DNA of 64,000 nucleotides from Deltaproteobacteria bacterium (GCA_030603275.1 JAUVYB010000002.1:50943-114942), one strand, 5' to 3'. Positions 1-8,870 are shown, counted from the first letter of the stretch. Numbers and translations are program-made. Notes: generated from the letters alone by a model not told the origin.

Positions 1-424
1 CGATGTTCATAATCTGGTTGCGGTTATTCAGGTAGATAGCCTTGAATGTCTCATTCTTTAGGTCTCGCATTGAGTAGTTGAGGTAGTCAAAAACATCCTT
101 GGATGATTTGTAGGAGGGCTGTTCCACAATCTTCTGCCGGAGAACCTCGGCCGGTAATTCATGCAGCAGCTTGATATAGAGCATGCAGGGGGGCGTAATC
201 CCAACCTGCTCCAACTCCTGGCGGGACGCCGACAAGAAGCCTCTGAGGTTGTTGAAACTTTCTATGCACTCTTTGGCCTTTTTCTTGCCTTCCCGGTTGG
301 GTAGAACCAGGCTTAGTAGTAATTCAATAGTCTCTTGCTCAGTCAGGCTGCCAAAGCCTGAACTGATAAACCTTTCCTGCAGTAATGTCATATTCCCTTG
401 CCCCTTTGCTATGCCAAATGTCAT
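1..424 (-). CDS. RadC-like protein, N-terminal part (runs off the left edge)
   Basis: An open frame on the minus strand starts at ATG 424 and stays open to the window edge (about 141 codons). The start is preceded by AGGAG eight bases upstream. The translation aligns along its length with the complete RadC at 4364-5158: both share an early segment with EIIELLL/ETIELLL, an HhH-like region ending near a Gly-Ile pair, and the stretch SMRDLKxE...IYLNxxNQI. The JAMM metal motif expected of RadC (HxHPSG) would lie beyond the edge, so catalytic competence cannot be judged. RadC proteins belong to the MPN/JAMM family; their role in DNA repair is disputed. It is a diverged paralogue rather than a recent copy, since many positions differ. 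Confidence 0.8.
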   Translation of the reverse strand, partial: MTFGIAKGQGNMTLLQERFISSGFGSLTEQETIELLLSLVLPNREGKKKAKECIESFNNLRGFLSASRQELEQVGITPPCMLYIKLLHELPAEVLRQKIVEQPSYKSSKDVFDYLNYSMRDLKNETFKAIYLNNRNQIMNI

Positions 425-468
425 TTCCTAGTCTCCTGCTACCGCCAGAATATGCAGACAAAGGTCAC

Positions 469-497
469 TTTATAATACAATTTTGCACTTTTGTCAA
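469..497 (-). promoter_or_regulatory. Predicted sigma70-type promoter of the radC-like gene
   Basis: On the minus strand a perfect TTGACA (492-497) and TATAAA (469-474) are separated by 17 bases, and the gene start lies at 424. A second TTGACA sits at 531-536 and a perfect palindrome ATACATGTAT at 515-524, just upstream of the -35. The segment around 531-575 resembles the one at 4168-4205 upstream of the HTH-receiver gene, suggesting shared regulation or a duplicated upstream region. Confidence 0.6.
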
Positions 498-576
498 CTA
501 AAGTCCATTATTTGATACATGTATGTTATCTGTCAAGATGATTTATATTAACTTTACTTAACAATGTCCTAGTACA

Positions 577-3261
577 TTAGTCCATGCGTACGAGGGGCAG
601 TTCGACAAAGAATGTGGCCCCTTTGCCCGGTTTGCTTTTGGCGTATATCCTGCCGCCGTGCTCGCTTATAATGCCGTGACAGACGCTTAGGCCCAAACCG
701 GTGCCGCCTTTTTCTCCCTTGGTGCTGAAAAAGGGGTCGAAGACCTTTTCCAGGTTTTCGGCGGGAATGCCCGGGCCGTTATCAGTAAATGTGGTCCTGA
801 TATACGCCTTCCTTTCCTCGGTCTTGATAGTGAGCTTTCCGCCACTGTTGGCATCGGTCATGGCCTGTTCGGCGTTTAGAATGATGTTTAAAAATACCTC
901 CTGTATCTGGTAAAAATCGAGCATTACCTCGGGGAGTTTGGGAGCAAGGTCGGTTACGACTTCGATATTGCTGGTTGTTAGTTCGTAAGCTCTCAGTTCC
1001 AGGGCGCTTTCCAAAATTTCATTTATGTCTGAGTATTGCTTTTGGGTCTGGCGGCGGCGGGCGAAGGTGAGGAGGTTTTGGACCACCTTGGCGGCCCTTT
1101 CAGCTTCGGTATAGATTCTTTTTAAATCCTGGTTGGTTTCCTGGTCGGTGCTTTTTCTCAGCAGCCGCTGGGAGAATCCCAGTACCCCGGTAAGTGGATT
1201 ATTTAGCTGGTGTGCAACCCCTGCGGCTAGCTCGCCGATAGAGGCAAGACGACTGGAGAGATAAAGCTCCCGTTGTAACTCCTGCTCCCTCTCCTCCGCC
1301 TGCTGGCGCTCAGTGATGTCGACCCAGTTTACCAGGAAGTGAATCAACTTTCCCTCATGCATTACCGGTGCCGAGTTTAGCACCACCCAGAAATGTTCCC
1401 CGTTCTTCTTCTGGAAAGTCCGCTCGCTTGTTCGGCTGCCAGTTAACAGGGCATTTTTAAAGGCGGCAGTCGTCTTCTTCCTCAGTTCTTCGGGCCACCA
1501 TGGGTACGGAGCTTTCAAGCCAGTGATTTCGGCCAGGGTAAAGCCGGTTAGCTTTTCGAGGGCTGGATTTACATATTTTATTGAGGTATCCGGATTGATA
1601 ACGAATATCGGGTTCGGTGAGCTTTCCAGCAGGCTGGAGCTGAATTCCTTGCTTTCCCTGAGTGCCTCCTCCGCCTGCTTGCGGTCGGTGATGTCCTTGT
1701 TTACCCCGACATATACCTTGAAATTTCCAGCGTTGTCGAAAGTGGGGATGCCGCTGATTTCAAATAGGACGGGAGTGCCATTTTTGTGGAGATGGGTGAT
1801 TTCAAAGCCGAAGAAGGATTCCTTTTTAGCGTTTATTTCCTTGAAGCGTTTAAGCCACTTCTGCATTTCCGCTTTTTTTGTAAGGTCGAGCGTCCTTGTT
1901 TTGCCTATTACTTCGCTGGCCTCATATCCCAGGATATCCTTAATCCTGGGGCTGACGAAGGTGAATGTTCCTTTTTCGTTGGCTTCCCATATCATATCGC
2001 TGGTGGCTTCCACCATGTTTTTGTATTTCTTTTCGGACTGCCGAAGTGCTTCCTCTGCCTGCTTGCGCTCGGTGATATTCCGGGCAATCTCAAGACAGGA
2101 AGCAATGTTTCCCCCGGCGTCTCTAATGGGATTAGCCGTAGCTTCCCAGTAGGCAACCTCCCCCGAAGGTGCTAATAACTTCCTCTCTGAGGTGTGGGAC
2201 TTGCCGTCCTTAAAGGCCTTTTTTACCGGGCACCCGTCGCACACCGTTTCTCTACCTGCGTAAACGCGATAGCATTTCTCCCCAAGGCGGGCACCATAAA
2301 GTCTCCTTGCCAGCTCATTCTGAAAGATAATGTTATAGTCTTTATCCAGTATATTGAGGCCGTCTTCCATGGCATCTATTAGTGATTGGAGCTTGTTCTT
2401 TTCGGTCTGCAGCGTCTCCTCAGCCTGTTTGCGCTCGGTGATATCCCGGGACACGCAGAATATGAGCTTCTGACCAGCGCACATGGCCCCGTTGGTGCTT
2501 ATTTCAACGTCGTAGGTGGTACCATCTTTGCGTCGGTGTTGCGTCTCGAAGCGGTCACCAGCCTCATCTACAGTCCGTATCATTTCCAGCACTCGCTCAC
2601 GTGGGTACAGGTATTCCCAATCCCACACGTGGAGCTGGGCGGTTTCCTCGGGGGTATATCCCAGCATCTCGGCAAACTGCTGGTTGGCCTCATATACCTT
2701 GCCGTTCTGGTCGAGGACAACGATGCCGTCCCGGGACTGGTCGATAAGGATACACCGCCGGGTGGCTTCATCGGCTAGCGCCTGCTCGGCCTTTTTGCGC
2801 TCGGTGATGTCCAGCGCCACCTCCAATACGCCCGTGACGCGGTCGTATTCATCTAGAATCGGATAGCCTCGTATAGACCACATCCTACCGTCGGGTGTGG
2901 TTATTTCCGCTTTCTGCGGTTTGCCAGTTTGGCGGGCTTTGGCCACCGGGCAGCCTACGCAGGGTGTGTCACGCTGGGGCCATATCTCATAGCAATACTG
3001 TCCCACCAGTTGCTCGGGAGGCAGGTTAACCGATTTGCCGGCGGCCTTGTTTGCCCATATCACCCTATGCTCCATATCCTGCAATACCACATGCTCTGAT
3101 ATGCTGTTGAGAATGGTCAGTTTGCCCTCTTCTGCCTTACCAAGCGGCTGCTCGGCCTGCTTATGGGTGGTGTCTAATTTTTCTAATTCGGCAACTCGCT
3201 GGCGCAACTCTGTCCCTTCACTGGTGAGTTTCTCTTCTATCTTCTTGTAAGTCTTCTTCAT
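577..3261 (-). CDS. Multi-PAS cytoplasmic sensor histidine kinase (894 aa)
   Basis: A soluble two-component sensor: no membrane segment is seen. A short coiled coil (about 1-50) leads into five successive PAS domains (about 50-155, 165-285, 290-405, 415-535, 540-655), most ending in the DITERKQAEE-type linker. HisKA follows with the phospho-acceptor His near residue 684 in GVAHQLNNPL. The HATPase domain has NIILNAEQA (N box), DNGPGIP (G1) and GGTGLGLS (G2). PAS1 and PAS3 both carry a Cys-x-Gly-Cys-Pro motif (near residues 104 and 343), which could bind a metal or sense redox state; that is inference. The start follows GGAGGTGAGGG. The likely partner is the HTH-receiver protein just upstream (3522-4061), as all three genes run in the same direction with small gaps. 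Confidence 0.93.
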   Translation of the reverse strand: MKKTYKKIEEKLTSEGTELRQRVAELEKLDTTHKQAEQPLGKAEEGKLTILNSISEHVVLQDMEHRVIWANKAAGKSVNLPPEQLVGQYCYEIWPQRDTPCVGCPVAKARQTGKPQKAEITTPDGRMWSIRGYPILDEYDRVTGVLEVALDITERKKAEQALADEATRRCILIDQSRDGIVVLDQNGKVYEANQQFAEMLGYTPEETAQLHVWDWEYLYPRERVLEMIRTVDEAGDRFETQHRRKDGTTYDVEISTNGAMCAGQKLIFCVSRDITERKQAEETLQTEKNKLQSLIDAMEDGLNILDKDYNIIFQNELARRLYGARLGEKCYRVYAGRETVCDGCPVKKAFKDGKSHTSERKLLAPSGEVAYWEATANPIRDAGGNIASCLEIARNITERKQAEEALRQSEKKYKNMVEATSDMIWEANEKGTFTFVSPRIKDILGYEASEVIGKTRTLDLTKKAEMQKWLKRFKEINAKKESFFGFEITHLHKNGTPVLFEISGIPTFDNAGNFKVYVGVNKDITDRKQAEEALRESKEFSSSLLESSPNPIFVINPDTSIKYVNPALEKLTGFTLAEITGLKAPYPWWPEELRKKTTAAFKNALLTGSRTSERTFQKKNGEHFWVVLNSAPVMHEGKLIHFLVNWVDITERQQAEEREQELQRELYLSSRLASIGELAAGVAHQLNNPLTGVLGFSQRLLRKSTDQETNQDLKRIYTEAERAAKVVQNLLTFARRRQTQKQYSDINEILESALELRAYELTTSNIEVVTDLAPKLPEVMLDFYQIQEVFLNIILNAEQAMTDANSGGKLTIKTEERKAYIRTTFTDNGPGIPAENLEKVFDPFFSTKGEKGGTGLGLSVCHGIISEHGGRIYAKSKPGKGATFFVELPLVRMD

Positions 3262-3296
3262 CCCTCACCTCCGCCGGGGTAAGCCGGTTATGACGG

Positions 3297-3518
3297 TCAT
3301 TTGTTCTTTGGTTTGCATCGGGTGATACCATCCAAATCAGTAGCTGTTATGCCATCGGTGACCGACTCAAAGATTTTTCGTAGTACTTGCTGGCTCTCCT
3401 GCAGTGCCTCCTCCAGCCGCTTGTGCTCGGTGGCTAGTGTTTTTAGTTCAGCGACTCTTTGGCGCAACCCTGCCAGTTCACTGGTGGGTTGCTCTTCTGT
3501 CTGGTAAGTCTTACTCAT
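3297..3518 (-). pseudogene. Truncated duplicate of the kinase N-terminus (73 aa)
   Basis: The product begins with SKTYQTEEQPTSE, then LAGLRQRVAELKTL, and stops early in a PAS domain. It matches the start of the downstream kinase (KKTYKKIEEKLTSE, then LRQRVAELEKL). The ribosome-binding regions are nearly identical as well: GGAGGTGAGACATG here and GGAGGTGAGGGATG before the kinase. I read this as the leftover start of a second PAS kinase whose body was lost by deletion or recombination. It could still be translated as a coiled-coil peptide, and its reading frame is intact up to its stop. Confidence 0.6.
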
Positions 3519-3521
3519 GTC

Positions 3522-4061
3522 TCACCTCCGAGTGATATGGAGAAAATTATTGACGGCGGTAATAATGTCTGATTCACCGAAGGGTTTATTCATAACCCCG
3601 AAGGGACCCTGGGCTAAGGCCCGCGCCATCATGTCACTATCGGGATAGCCGGTTATGATGGCTACCGGCAACCTGGGCTTGACGGCTTTTATCTGGCGAA
3701 AGAGCTCGGCCCCATCCATACCCGGCATTTTCAGGTCAAGAAAGGCCAGGTCTAAATCCTGCTGGTTCACCACTTCTAGGGCAATTGCCGCAGTCCCGGC
3801 GGTTATTACATTGTGTCCTAACTCCTCCAGGGTCTTTTTGAATATTAACCGTATTACTTCCTCGTCATCGACGACGAGGATGCTCGCCTTTACTTTAGCC
3901 GCGTTTTTCTGTAGCCACTTATCAATTAATCTGATGTCGAACCGCCACTGTCGACCTACTTTAGTTGCCGGGATTCTGCCTTTTTCCAGCAGCCTGTAGA
4001 TGGTCTTTTCGGTTACTCGCAGGTAATCAGCTACTTCCCCGACGGTCCTAAGCTTGGCCAT
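3522..4061 (-). CDS. Excisionase-type HTH fused to a response-regulator receiver domain (179 aa)
   Basis: Residues 1-55 form a MerR/excisionase-like winged helix (TVGEVADYLRVTEKTIYRLL, then a basic wing with GRQWRF). Residues about 60-178 form a receiver domain with the DDEE acidic pair, the phospho-acceptor Asp in AFLDLKMPG, a Thr in ITGY and the Lys in NKPF. The order is the reverse of most response regulators, where the receiver comes first. It is probably the DNA-binding partner of the multi-PAS kinase encoded next. Tandem 10-bp repeats upstream (4144-4161, 4261-4280) are candidate binding sites. Architecture is clear; the target is inference. Confidence 0.9.
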   Translation of the reverse strand: MAKLRTVGEVADYLRVTEKTIYRLLEKGRIPATKVGRQWRFDIRLIDKWLQKNAAKVKASILVVDDEEVIRLIFKKTLEELGHNVITAGTAAIALEVVNQQDLDLAFLDLKMPGMDGAELFRQIKAVKPRLPVAIITGYPDSDMMARALAQGPFGVMNKPFGESDIITAVNNFLHITRR

Positions 4062-4140
4062 TCTTTGTTCCTTTCTTTGACATCAGTAGTGGCTATGGTA
4101 AATTTGTACTTTTATTGGGCTATAATGACCATTAATGTAC

Positions 4141-4173
4141 AGTATAGTCTATCATAGTCTATATTGATGTCAA
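4141..4173 (-). promoter_or_regulatory. Predicted promoter with tandem ATAGTCTA repeats before the HTH-receiver gene
   Basis: On the minus strand TTGACA (4168-4173) and TAGACT (4146-4151) are 16 bases apart; the gene starts at 4061. The octamer ATAGTCTA occurs on the plus strand at 4144-4151 and again at 4154-4161, a spacing of one helical turn, and overlaps the -10. This is the arrangement expected of an autoregulated site for a small winged-helix protein. Confidence 0.45.
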
Positions 4174-4260
4174 GATGTATTATCTTAACTTTAGTTCCCA
4201 ATGTACCAGGCCACATGGAGGGTATTACCGAGACTACTATTGGTGGGAGAAAAGTCAATT

Positions 4261-4280
4261 AAAGTCTAGTAAAGTCTAGT
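4261..4280. repeat. Perfect tandem 10-bp repeat, candidate operator
   Basis: AAAGTCTAGT occurs twice head to tail at 4261-4270 and 4271-4280, and shares the AGTCTA core with the repeats at 4144-4161. A related AAAGTCAATT precedes it. The remainder of the 302-base gap 4062-4363 is AT-rich and holds no reading frame that I can support. Confidence 0.6.
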
Positions 4281-4363
4281 ATTAATGCTAGCAGGTTTAA
4301 GCAGTCTGTCAAGGAAGTAAGTTCTAGTGAATATGGGGGCTGACTAATGGTTATTGGGTATAG

Positions 4364-5158
4364 TCAATCTTTACCAGTGGTAAACGTATGGGGGAAGGGT
4401 GATTTGGCTCTATAGCGGGTTCGTTTGGCCTCAGAGGTTCCTATTGTCCTAAGGTTTAAGAAGTCCAGTTCGTATTCCTCAATCAGTCCCTCGGCGGCAA
4501 AGCTGAAGTATTTGTTGCCGCCGATTATGATATGGTCCAGGAACTTAATCTGCATGATGTTACCGGCAAAGACCAGGCCTCTGGTTACTTCTTTATCATA
4601 TCGGCTGGGCTCGGGGTCGCCGGAGGGGTGGTTGTGGACAAAAATCAGCGAACTGGCGCTTTGCCTGATGGCCTTTTCCATGACTTCGCGGGGGGAGAAG
4701 GAGCTGCTGTCTACCGTGCCTTCAAAGAGGTCGGCGGTGTCAATAATCTGGTTCTGGGTATTTAAATAGATAACCTTGATTAGCTCTTTCTTGAGGTCCC
4801 GCATGGAGTGATAGAGATAGTCAAAAATCTCTTTGGCCGATTTATATACCGGCTTATCCATAATTTGCTGTCTGAGAAACTCGGTGGCTACCTCCCGCAC
4901 CAACTTGATGCCGAAGGCGCTGTGAGGGCCAATGCCTTCTACCTGCTGTAGCTCTTCGGGTGAGGCGGAAAGTGCCCCCCTCAGGGTCTTGAATTTCTTT
5001 AAGACCTCTTTGGCCGGCTGTTTGCAGTCTTTGCGGGGGGCGCCCAGGGTCAGGAGCAGTTCAATGATTTCATAGTCGTGGAATCCAGCAAGCCCCGACT
5101 TGAGGAACTTTTCCCTTAATCTTTTTCTATGTCCTGTTGCTGGGTCTTTCTTCGTCAT
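4364..5158 (-). CDS. radC: RadC family JAMM/MPN+ protein (264 aa)
   Basis: An N-terminal UPF0758 helical part with helix-hairpin-helix (about 55-85) is followed by an MPN+ domain holding the full metal motif HNHPSGDPEPS with the distal Asp in RYDKE. The start at 5158 has GAGGAG seven bases upstream and lies inside the end of the DUF2007 gene (32-base overlap), so the two are translationally linked. The protein has a tail of about 40 residues beyond the usual RadC end (after AAEGLI), rich in basic residues. A second RadC-like gene begins at 424, so the kinase and HTH-receiver genes are bracketed by two RadC paralogues. Confidence 0.93.
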   Translation of the reverse strand: MTKKDPATGHRKRLREKFLKSGLAGFHDYEIIELLLTLGAPRKDCKQPAKEVLKKFKTLRGALSASPEELQQVEGIGPHSAFGIKLVREVATEFLRQQIMDKPVYKSAKEIFDYLYHSMRDLKKELIKVIYLNTQNQIIDTADLFEGTVDSSSFSPREVMEKAIRQSASSLIFVHNHPSGDPEPSRYDKEVTRGLVFAGNIMQIKFLDHIIIGGNKYFSFAAEGLIEEYELDFLNLRTIGTSEAKRTRYRAKSPFPHTFTTGKD

Positions 5159-5393
5159 CAGTCGGCTCCTCGGCTGGCGGTTGCAGACTGTCTAAAATCT
5201 CCTGGGCTTTCTGGCGGTAACCATAGGCCACCATTATCCGGCAGGGGAGACTGGAAACACCCATGAATGATATGACGTCCCGGGGGTTAATCATGGCCGG
5301 AATGCCGTTTTGAATAAGTATATCCTTCCATATCTCAGCGGTTAGCTGGTCGGGGGCGGTGGTTAGCAGCAGCCACTGCTCCTTTTTAGCCAT
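5127..5393 (-). CDS. DUF2007-type small protein (88 aa)
   Basis: A small soluble protein resembling the DUF2007 'putative signal transducing protein' family: it begins with WLLLTTAPDQLTAEIWKDIL, a beta strand then a helix, and continues with GIPAMINP and later a VAYGYRQKAQEIL helix. The acidic C-terminus (EEPTDDEE) looks disordered. It overlaps dnaE upstream by 8 bases and radC downstream by 32 bases, so the three probably form one transcript. Function is unknown; members are often predicted to bind small ligands through an ACT-like fold. Confidence 0.7.
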   Translation of the reverse strand: MAKKEQWLLLTTAPDQLTAEIWKDILIQNGIPAMINPRDVISFMGVSSLPCRIMVAYGYRQKAQEILDSLQPPAEEPTDDEERPSNRT

Positions 5394-8300
5394 TGGTCTC
5401 TACCTTTAGCCCTTCCTCCCCCACCAATTCTACCAGACGCTGGTGGAGTTCCGGACAGTAGCTGGTGTATATATTGGACAGCTTGAGGTTGATTATCTTT
5501 TCCCCGTTGATGACGCACAGGTTTACCTCGTCCTCGCCGGGGAAGCGCCGCAGGATGTCAACCAGTTTGTTAAGGTGGGCGGTGTCGCTGGCCTCGTCGC
5601 TGGTCTGGCTTAAGTGTATTACCAGCCGGTGCCTTTGGGGTGGTGGTGGTGGTGCTGCCGGTTCCTCGGGTGGGGACGGCTCCAGCTCATAGCGGCGCAC
5701 ATTGTCACAGCTTAGCTGTACCTGGTCATTCCTCATCCTTACCTTACCTTCGACCAACAGGATATTGCCTTCCTGCCAGAGGTCTCTGGTATCGGCGTAG
5801 ACCTTGGGCCAGACCATTATATCTAATCTGCCGTCCAGGTCTTCCAGCACGGCGCTGGCAAAGGGACGCTGGTCTCTGGTGAAGGAGTTGTGTACTGAGG
5901 CTACCATTCCGGCTACAGGAATGGTCTGTCCTACCAGTTCAGCATCAATATGACCGCAGAGGAAGGCATTTCCCGCGGCTGCTTTGCCGGCAAAGGCGCT
6001 AAAGGGGTGTTCGGACAGGTATACCCCCATCAGCTCCCTCTCCCAGCCTAGCTTTTCCTTGGTGGTGATGTCAGCGGGGGGGAGGTCAAGGTTGGGGAGG
6101 GGGGCTGAAACCTCCTCACCCCACAGGTCAAACATAGTTGATTGGCCGGTCTCTTTTAGATGCTGTTCCCGCTGGGCTAAAGCCAGGATACGGCCGATAT
6201 TTTGGAGCAGGGTGCCGCGGTCGCCCAGGCAGTCCAGGGCGCCGGCCTTAATCAGGCTTTCCATCGCCCGCCGGTTCATGCTCCGCAGGTCAACACGGCG
6301 GCAGAGGTCTTCAATAGACTTGAACTGGCCGCCTTTCTGGCGTTCGGCCACCAGCGGCTCTACCGCTCCCGCCCCCACGTTCTTAATCGCATCCAGCCCG
6401 AAGCGAATGGCGGGGGTATTATCCTCGCCGCCGGTCTCGATAGAAAAATTGACCTGGCTGCGGTTTACATCCGGTGGCAGCACCGTAATGCCCAGCCGGC
6501 GGCACTCGACGACGGCGGTGGCCACCTTCTCCAGCTGGTCGGTATGGGTAACCAGGAAGGCGGTGATATACTCCGCCGGGTAGTTTGCCTTGAGGTAGGC
6601 GGTCTGGTAGGCGATAAGGGCGTAGCTGAAGCTGTGCGCCTTGTTGAAGGCGTAGCCGGCGAAGGGTTCGATGAGGGCGAAGACCTCGTCGGTTACATCA
6701 GCGGAATAGCCCAGCTTTTTGGCGCCGCTAACGAAGTTACGCTTCTCCTTTTTCATCACCGCCGCAATCTTCTTGCCCATCGCCTTGCGGAAGATATCGG
6801 CCTGACCCAGGCTGTAGCCGGCGAAGGCCTGGACGATGAACAGCACCTGGTCCTGGTAGACAATTACCCCGTAGGTCTCCTCCAGGATGCTGGCCAGCGC
6901 CGGGTGGGGATAGCGGATGGGCTCCAGGCCGTGCTTGGCTTTGATAAAGGTGGGGATGTGCTCCATGGGGCCGGGGCGGTAGAGGGCTATCATGGCGGCG
7001 ATATCGCTGAAGATGGTGGGCTTGAGCTCCTTGATATAGCGGCGCATGCCGGCCCCCTCCAGCTGGAAGACGCCCATCGTTTCCCCTGAAGATAGCAGGT
7101 CAAAGGTCCTGGCATCGTCCGTGGGGATTTTATGGAGGTCAATATCAACGCCGCGGCTCTGGCCGATAATCTCCCTGGCCTTGCCCAGGATGGTCAGGTT
7201 AGCCAGGCCGAGAAAGTCCATCTTGAGCAGCCCGATGCGGGCGATGTCCTCCATGGTGAACTGGGTCATCACCCCGCCTTCGCCGTTGCCTTTGCTTACC
7301 CTTTGCAGGGGGACATAGTTGGTGAGAGACTCTTTGGCGATGACGACACCGGCGGCGTGGGTGCTGGCGTGGCGGGCACCACCCTCCAGCTTACGGGCGG
7401 AATCAACCAGGTTGCGGATGATTTTATCATCTTCATAGATAGCACGCAGTTCGCTGTTTTCCTCCAGGGCTCGCTCCAGGGTTATGCCTGGCCGGAAAGG
7501 AACCAACTTGGCGACACGGTCGACATCACTGTAGGCCATACCAAGCGCCCGGCCGACATCCCTCAGGGCGGCCCTGGCGCCTAAGGTGCCGAAGGTGATA
7601 ATCTGGGCGACATGGTCCTGGCCGTATTTCTGCGAGACATAGGCGATGACCTCATCGCGGCGGGCATCCTCAAAGTCCAGATCTATATCGGGCATCTCCT
7701 TGCGCTCAAAATTGAGGAAGCGCTCGAAGACCAGCTTATTCTCCAGGGGGTCGACCTCGGTGATGCCCAGACAGTGCAGGACGATGCTGGCGGCGGCGCT
7801 GCCCCTGACCCCGAACAGGATGCCGTGCTCTTTGGAATAGGTGATAATGTCCCAGACCACCAGGAAGTAGTTGGCAAACTGGGTCTGTTTTATTACCTCC
7901 AACTCGTAGTCCAGTCGCTGTTTTATTTCGGGGGTGGGCTGGGGGTAATACCTGGCCAGGTTTTGGTGGCAGAGGTCAGCCAGAAACTGGTCGGCGGTCT
8001 TATCTTGAGGTAAGTCTACCTCGGGTATGTGGAGGCGGCCGAACTCCAGCTTGAGGTTGCACATATCGGCGATGCGTTCGGTGTTTTCCAGTGCCTGGGG
8101 AATATCCTGGTATAGCTCGGCCATCTCCTGGGGGGTCTTGAGGTCATAGAAATCGCCGGCCATCTTTATTCTTTTTTCATCATAGATGGAGGAGTTGGTG
8201 CCGATGCACAGCAGCAGGTCGTGAGAGGCAGCGTCCTCGCGTTGGAGATAGTGAACGTCGTTGGTGGCTACCAGCGGTATATCCAGCTCAGCGCTCATGG

Positions 8301-8859
8301 GGATGAGAGCCTGGTTTACCTGTTCCAGTTCGGCGATGGGATGCCTCTGTATCTCCAGATAGAAATCGCCGAAGGTCTGCTTGTACCAAAGGGCAGTCTG
8401 CTTGGCCTCCTCCAGCCTTCCTTCGGTGATGAGGTGGGGAATCTCGCCACCAAGGCAGGCGCTTAAGGCAATAAGACCCTCGTGATGCTGTTCCAGAAGC
8501 TCTTTATCCACCCTGGGCCGGTAGTAGAAGCCTTCAAGATTTGCCTTGGTGGTGAGCTGAATCAGGTTGTGGTAGCCGGTCTGATTTTTAGCGAGGAGAA
8601 CCAGGTGGCAGTGGTTTCTATCGCTGGCCTCGCGGCCGAAACGGCTGTTTGGAGCGACATAGACCTCGCAGCCGATAATGGGCTTTATTCCCGCCTCCCT
8701 GGCGGCCAGGTAGAACTGGATGGCGCCGTACATAGCGCCGTGGTCGGTTATGGCCATGCTTTCCATGCCCAGTTCCCTGGCCCTCTCTACCAGTTGCGGG
8801 ATACGGCACATGCCGTCAAGCAGGCTGTATTCGGTATGAACGTGGAGATGGCTGAACAT
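5386..8859 (-). CDS. dnaE: DNA polymerase III alpha subunit (1157 aa)
   Basis: The replicative polymerase catalytic subunit. The PHP domain opens the protein (HLHVHTEYSLLDG, then AITDHGAMYG). The polymerase core has the catalytic aspartates in PDIDLDFED and the conserved GRGSAA-like segment (here VRGSAAAS). YGVIVYQDQV and FNKAHSFSYAL are further DnaE signatures. A helix-hairpin-helix (AIKNVGAGAV) and an OB-fold (GMVASVHNSF) follow. Length and domain order are typical of DnaE1. The start matches the family N-terminus exactly and lies only 12 bases from a predicted -10, so the message may be almost leaderless. Confidence 0.98.
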   Translation of the reverse strand: MFSHLHVHTEYSLLDGMCRIPQLVERARELGMESMAITDHGAMYGAIQFYLAAREAGIKPIIGCEVYVAPNSRFGREASDRNHCHLVLLAKNQTGYHNLIQLTTKANLEGFYYRPRVDKELLEQHHEGLIALSACLGGEIPHLITEGRLEEAKQTALWYKQTFGDFYLEIQRHPIAELEQVNQALIPMSAELDIPLVATNDVHYLQREDAASHDLLLCIGTNSSIYDEKRIKMAGDFYDLKTPQEMAELYQDIPQALENTERIADMCNLKLEFGRLHIPEVDLPQDKTADQFLADLCHQNLARYYPQPTPEIKQRLDYELEVIKQTQFANYFLVVWDIITYSKEHGILFGVRGSAAASIVLHCLGITEVDPLENKLVFERFLNFERKEMPDIDLDFEDARRDEVIAYVSQKYGQDHVAQIITFGTLGARAALRDVGRALGMAYSDVDRVAKLVPFRPGITLERALEENSELRAIYEDDKIIRNLVDSARKLEGGARHASTHAAGVVIAKESLTNYVPLQRVSKGNGEGGVMTQFTMEDIARIGLLKMDFLGLANLTILGKAREIIGQSRGVDIDLHKIPTDDARTFDLLSSGETMGVFQLEGAGMRRYIKELKPTIFSDIAAMIALYRPGPMEHIPTFIKAKHGLEPIRYPHPALASILEETYGVIVYQDQVLFIVQAFAGYSLGQADIFRKAMGKKIAAVMKKEKRNFVSGAKKLGYSADVTDEVFALIEPFAGYAFNKAHSFSYALIAYQTAYLKANYPAEYITAFLVTHTDQLEKVATAVVECRRLGITVLPPDVNRSQVNFSIETGGEDNTPAIRFGLDAIKNVGAGAVEPLVAERQKGGQFKSIEDLCRRVDLRSMNRRAMESLIKAGALDCLGDRGTLLQNIGRILALAQREQHLKETGQSTMFDLWGEEVSAPLPNLDLPPADITTKEKLGWERELMGVYLSEHPFSAFAGKAAAGNAFLCGHIDAELVGQTIPVAGMVASVHNSFTRDQRPFASAVLEDLDGRLDIMVWPKVYADTRDLWQEGNILLVEGKVRMRNDQVQLSCDNVRRYELEPSPPEEPAAPPPPPQRHRLVIHLSQTSDEASDTAHLNKLVDILRRFPGEDEVNLCVINGEKIINLKLSNIYTSYCPELHQRLVELVGEEGLKVETNG

Positions 8860-8870
8860 GGCTACCGCCT

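Noticed and set aside
183..431. An 82-codon plus-strand frame at the left edge
   Set aside because: It is antisense to a RadC-like frame that aligns along its whole length with the complete RadC, so it is a shadow.
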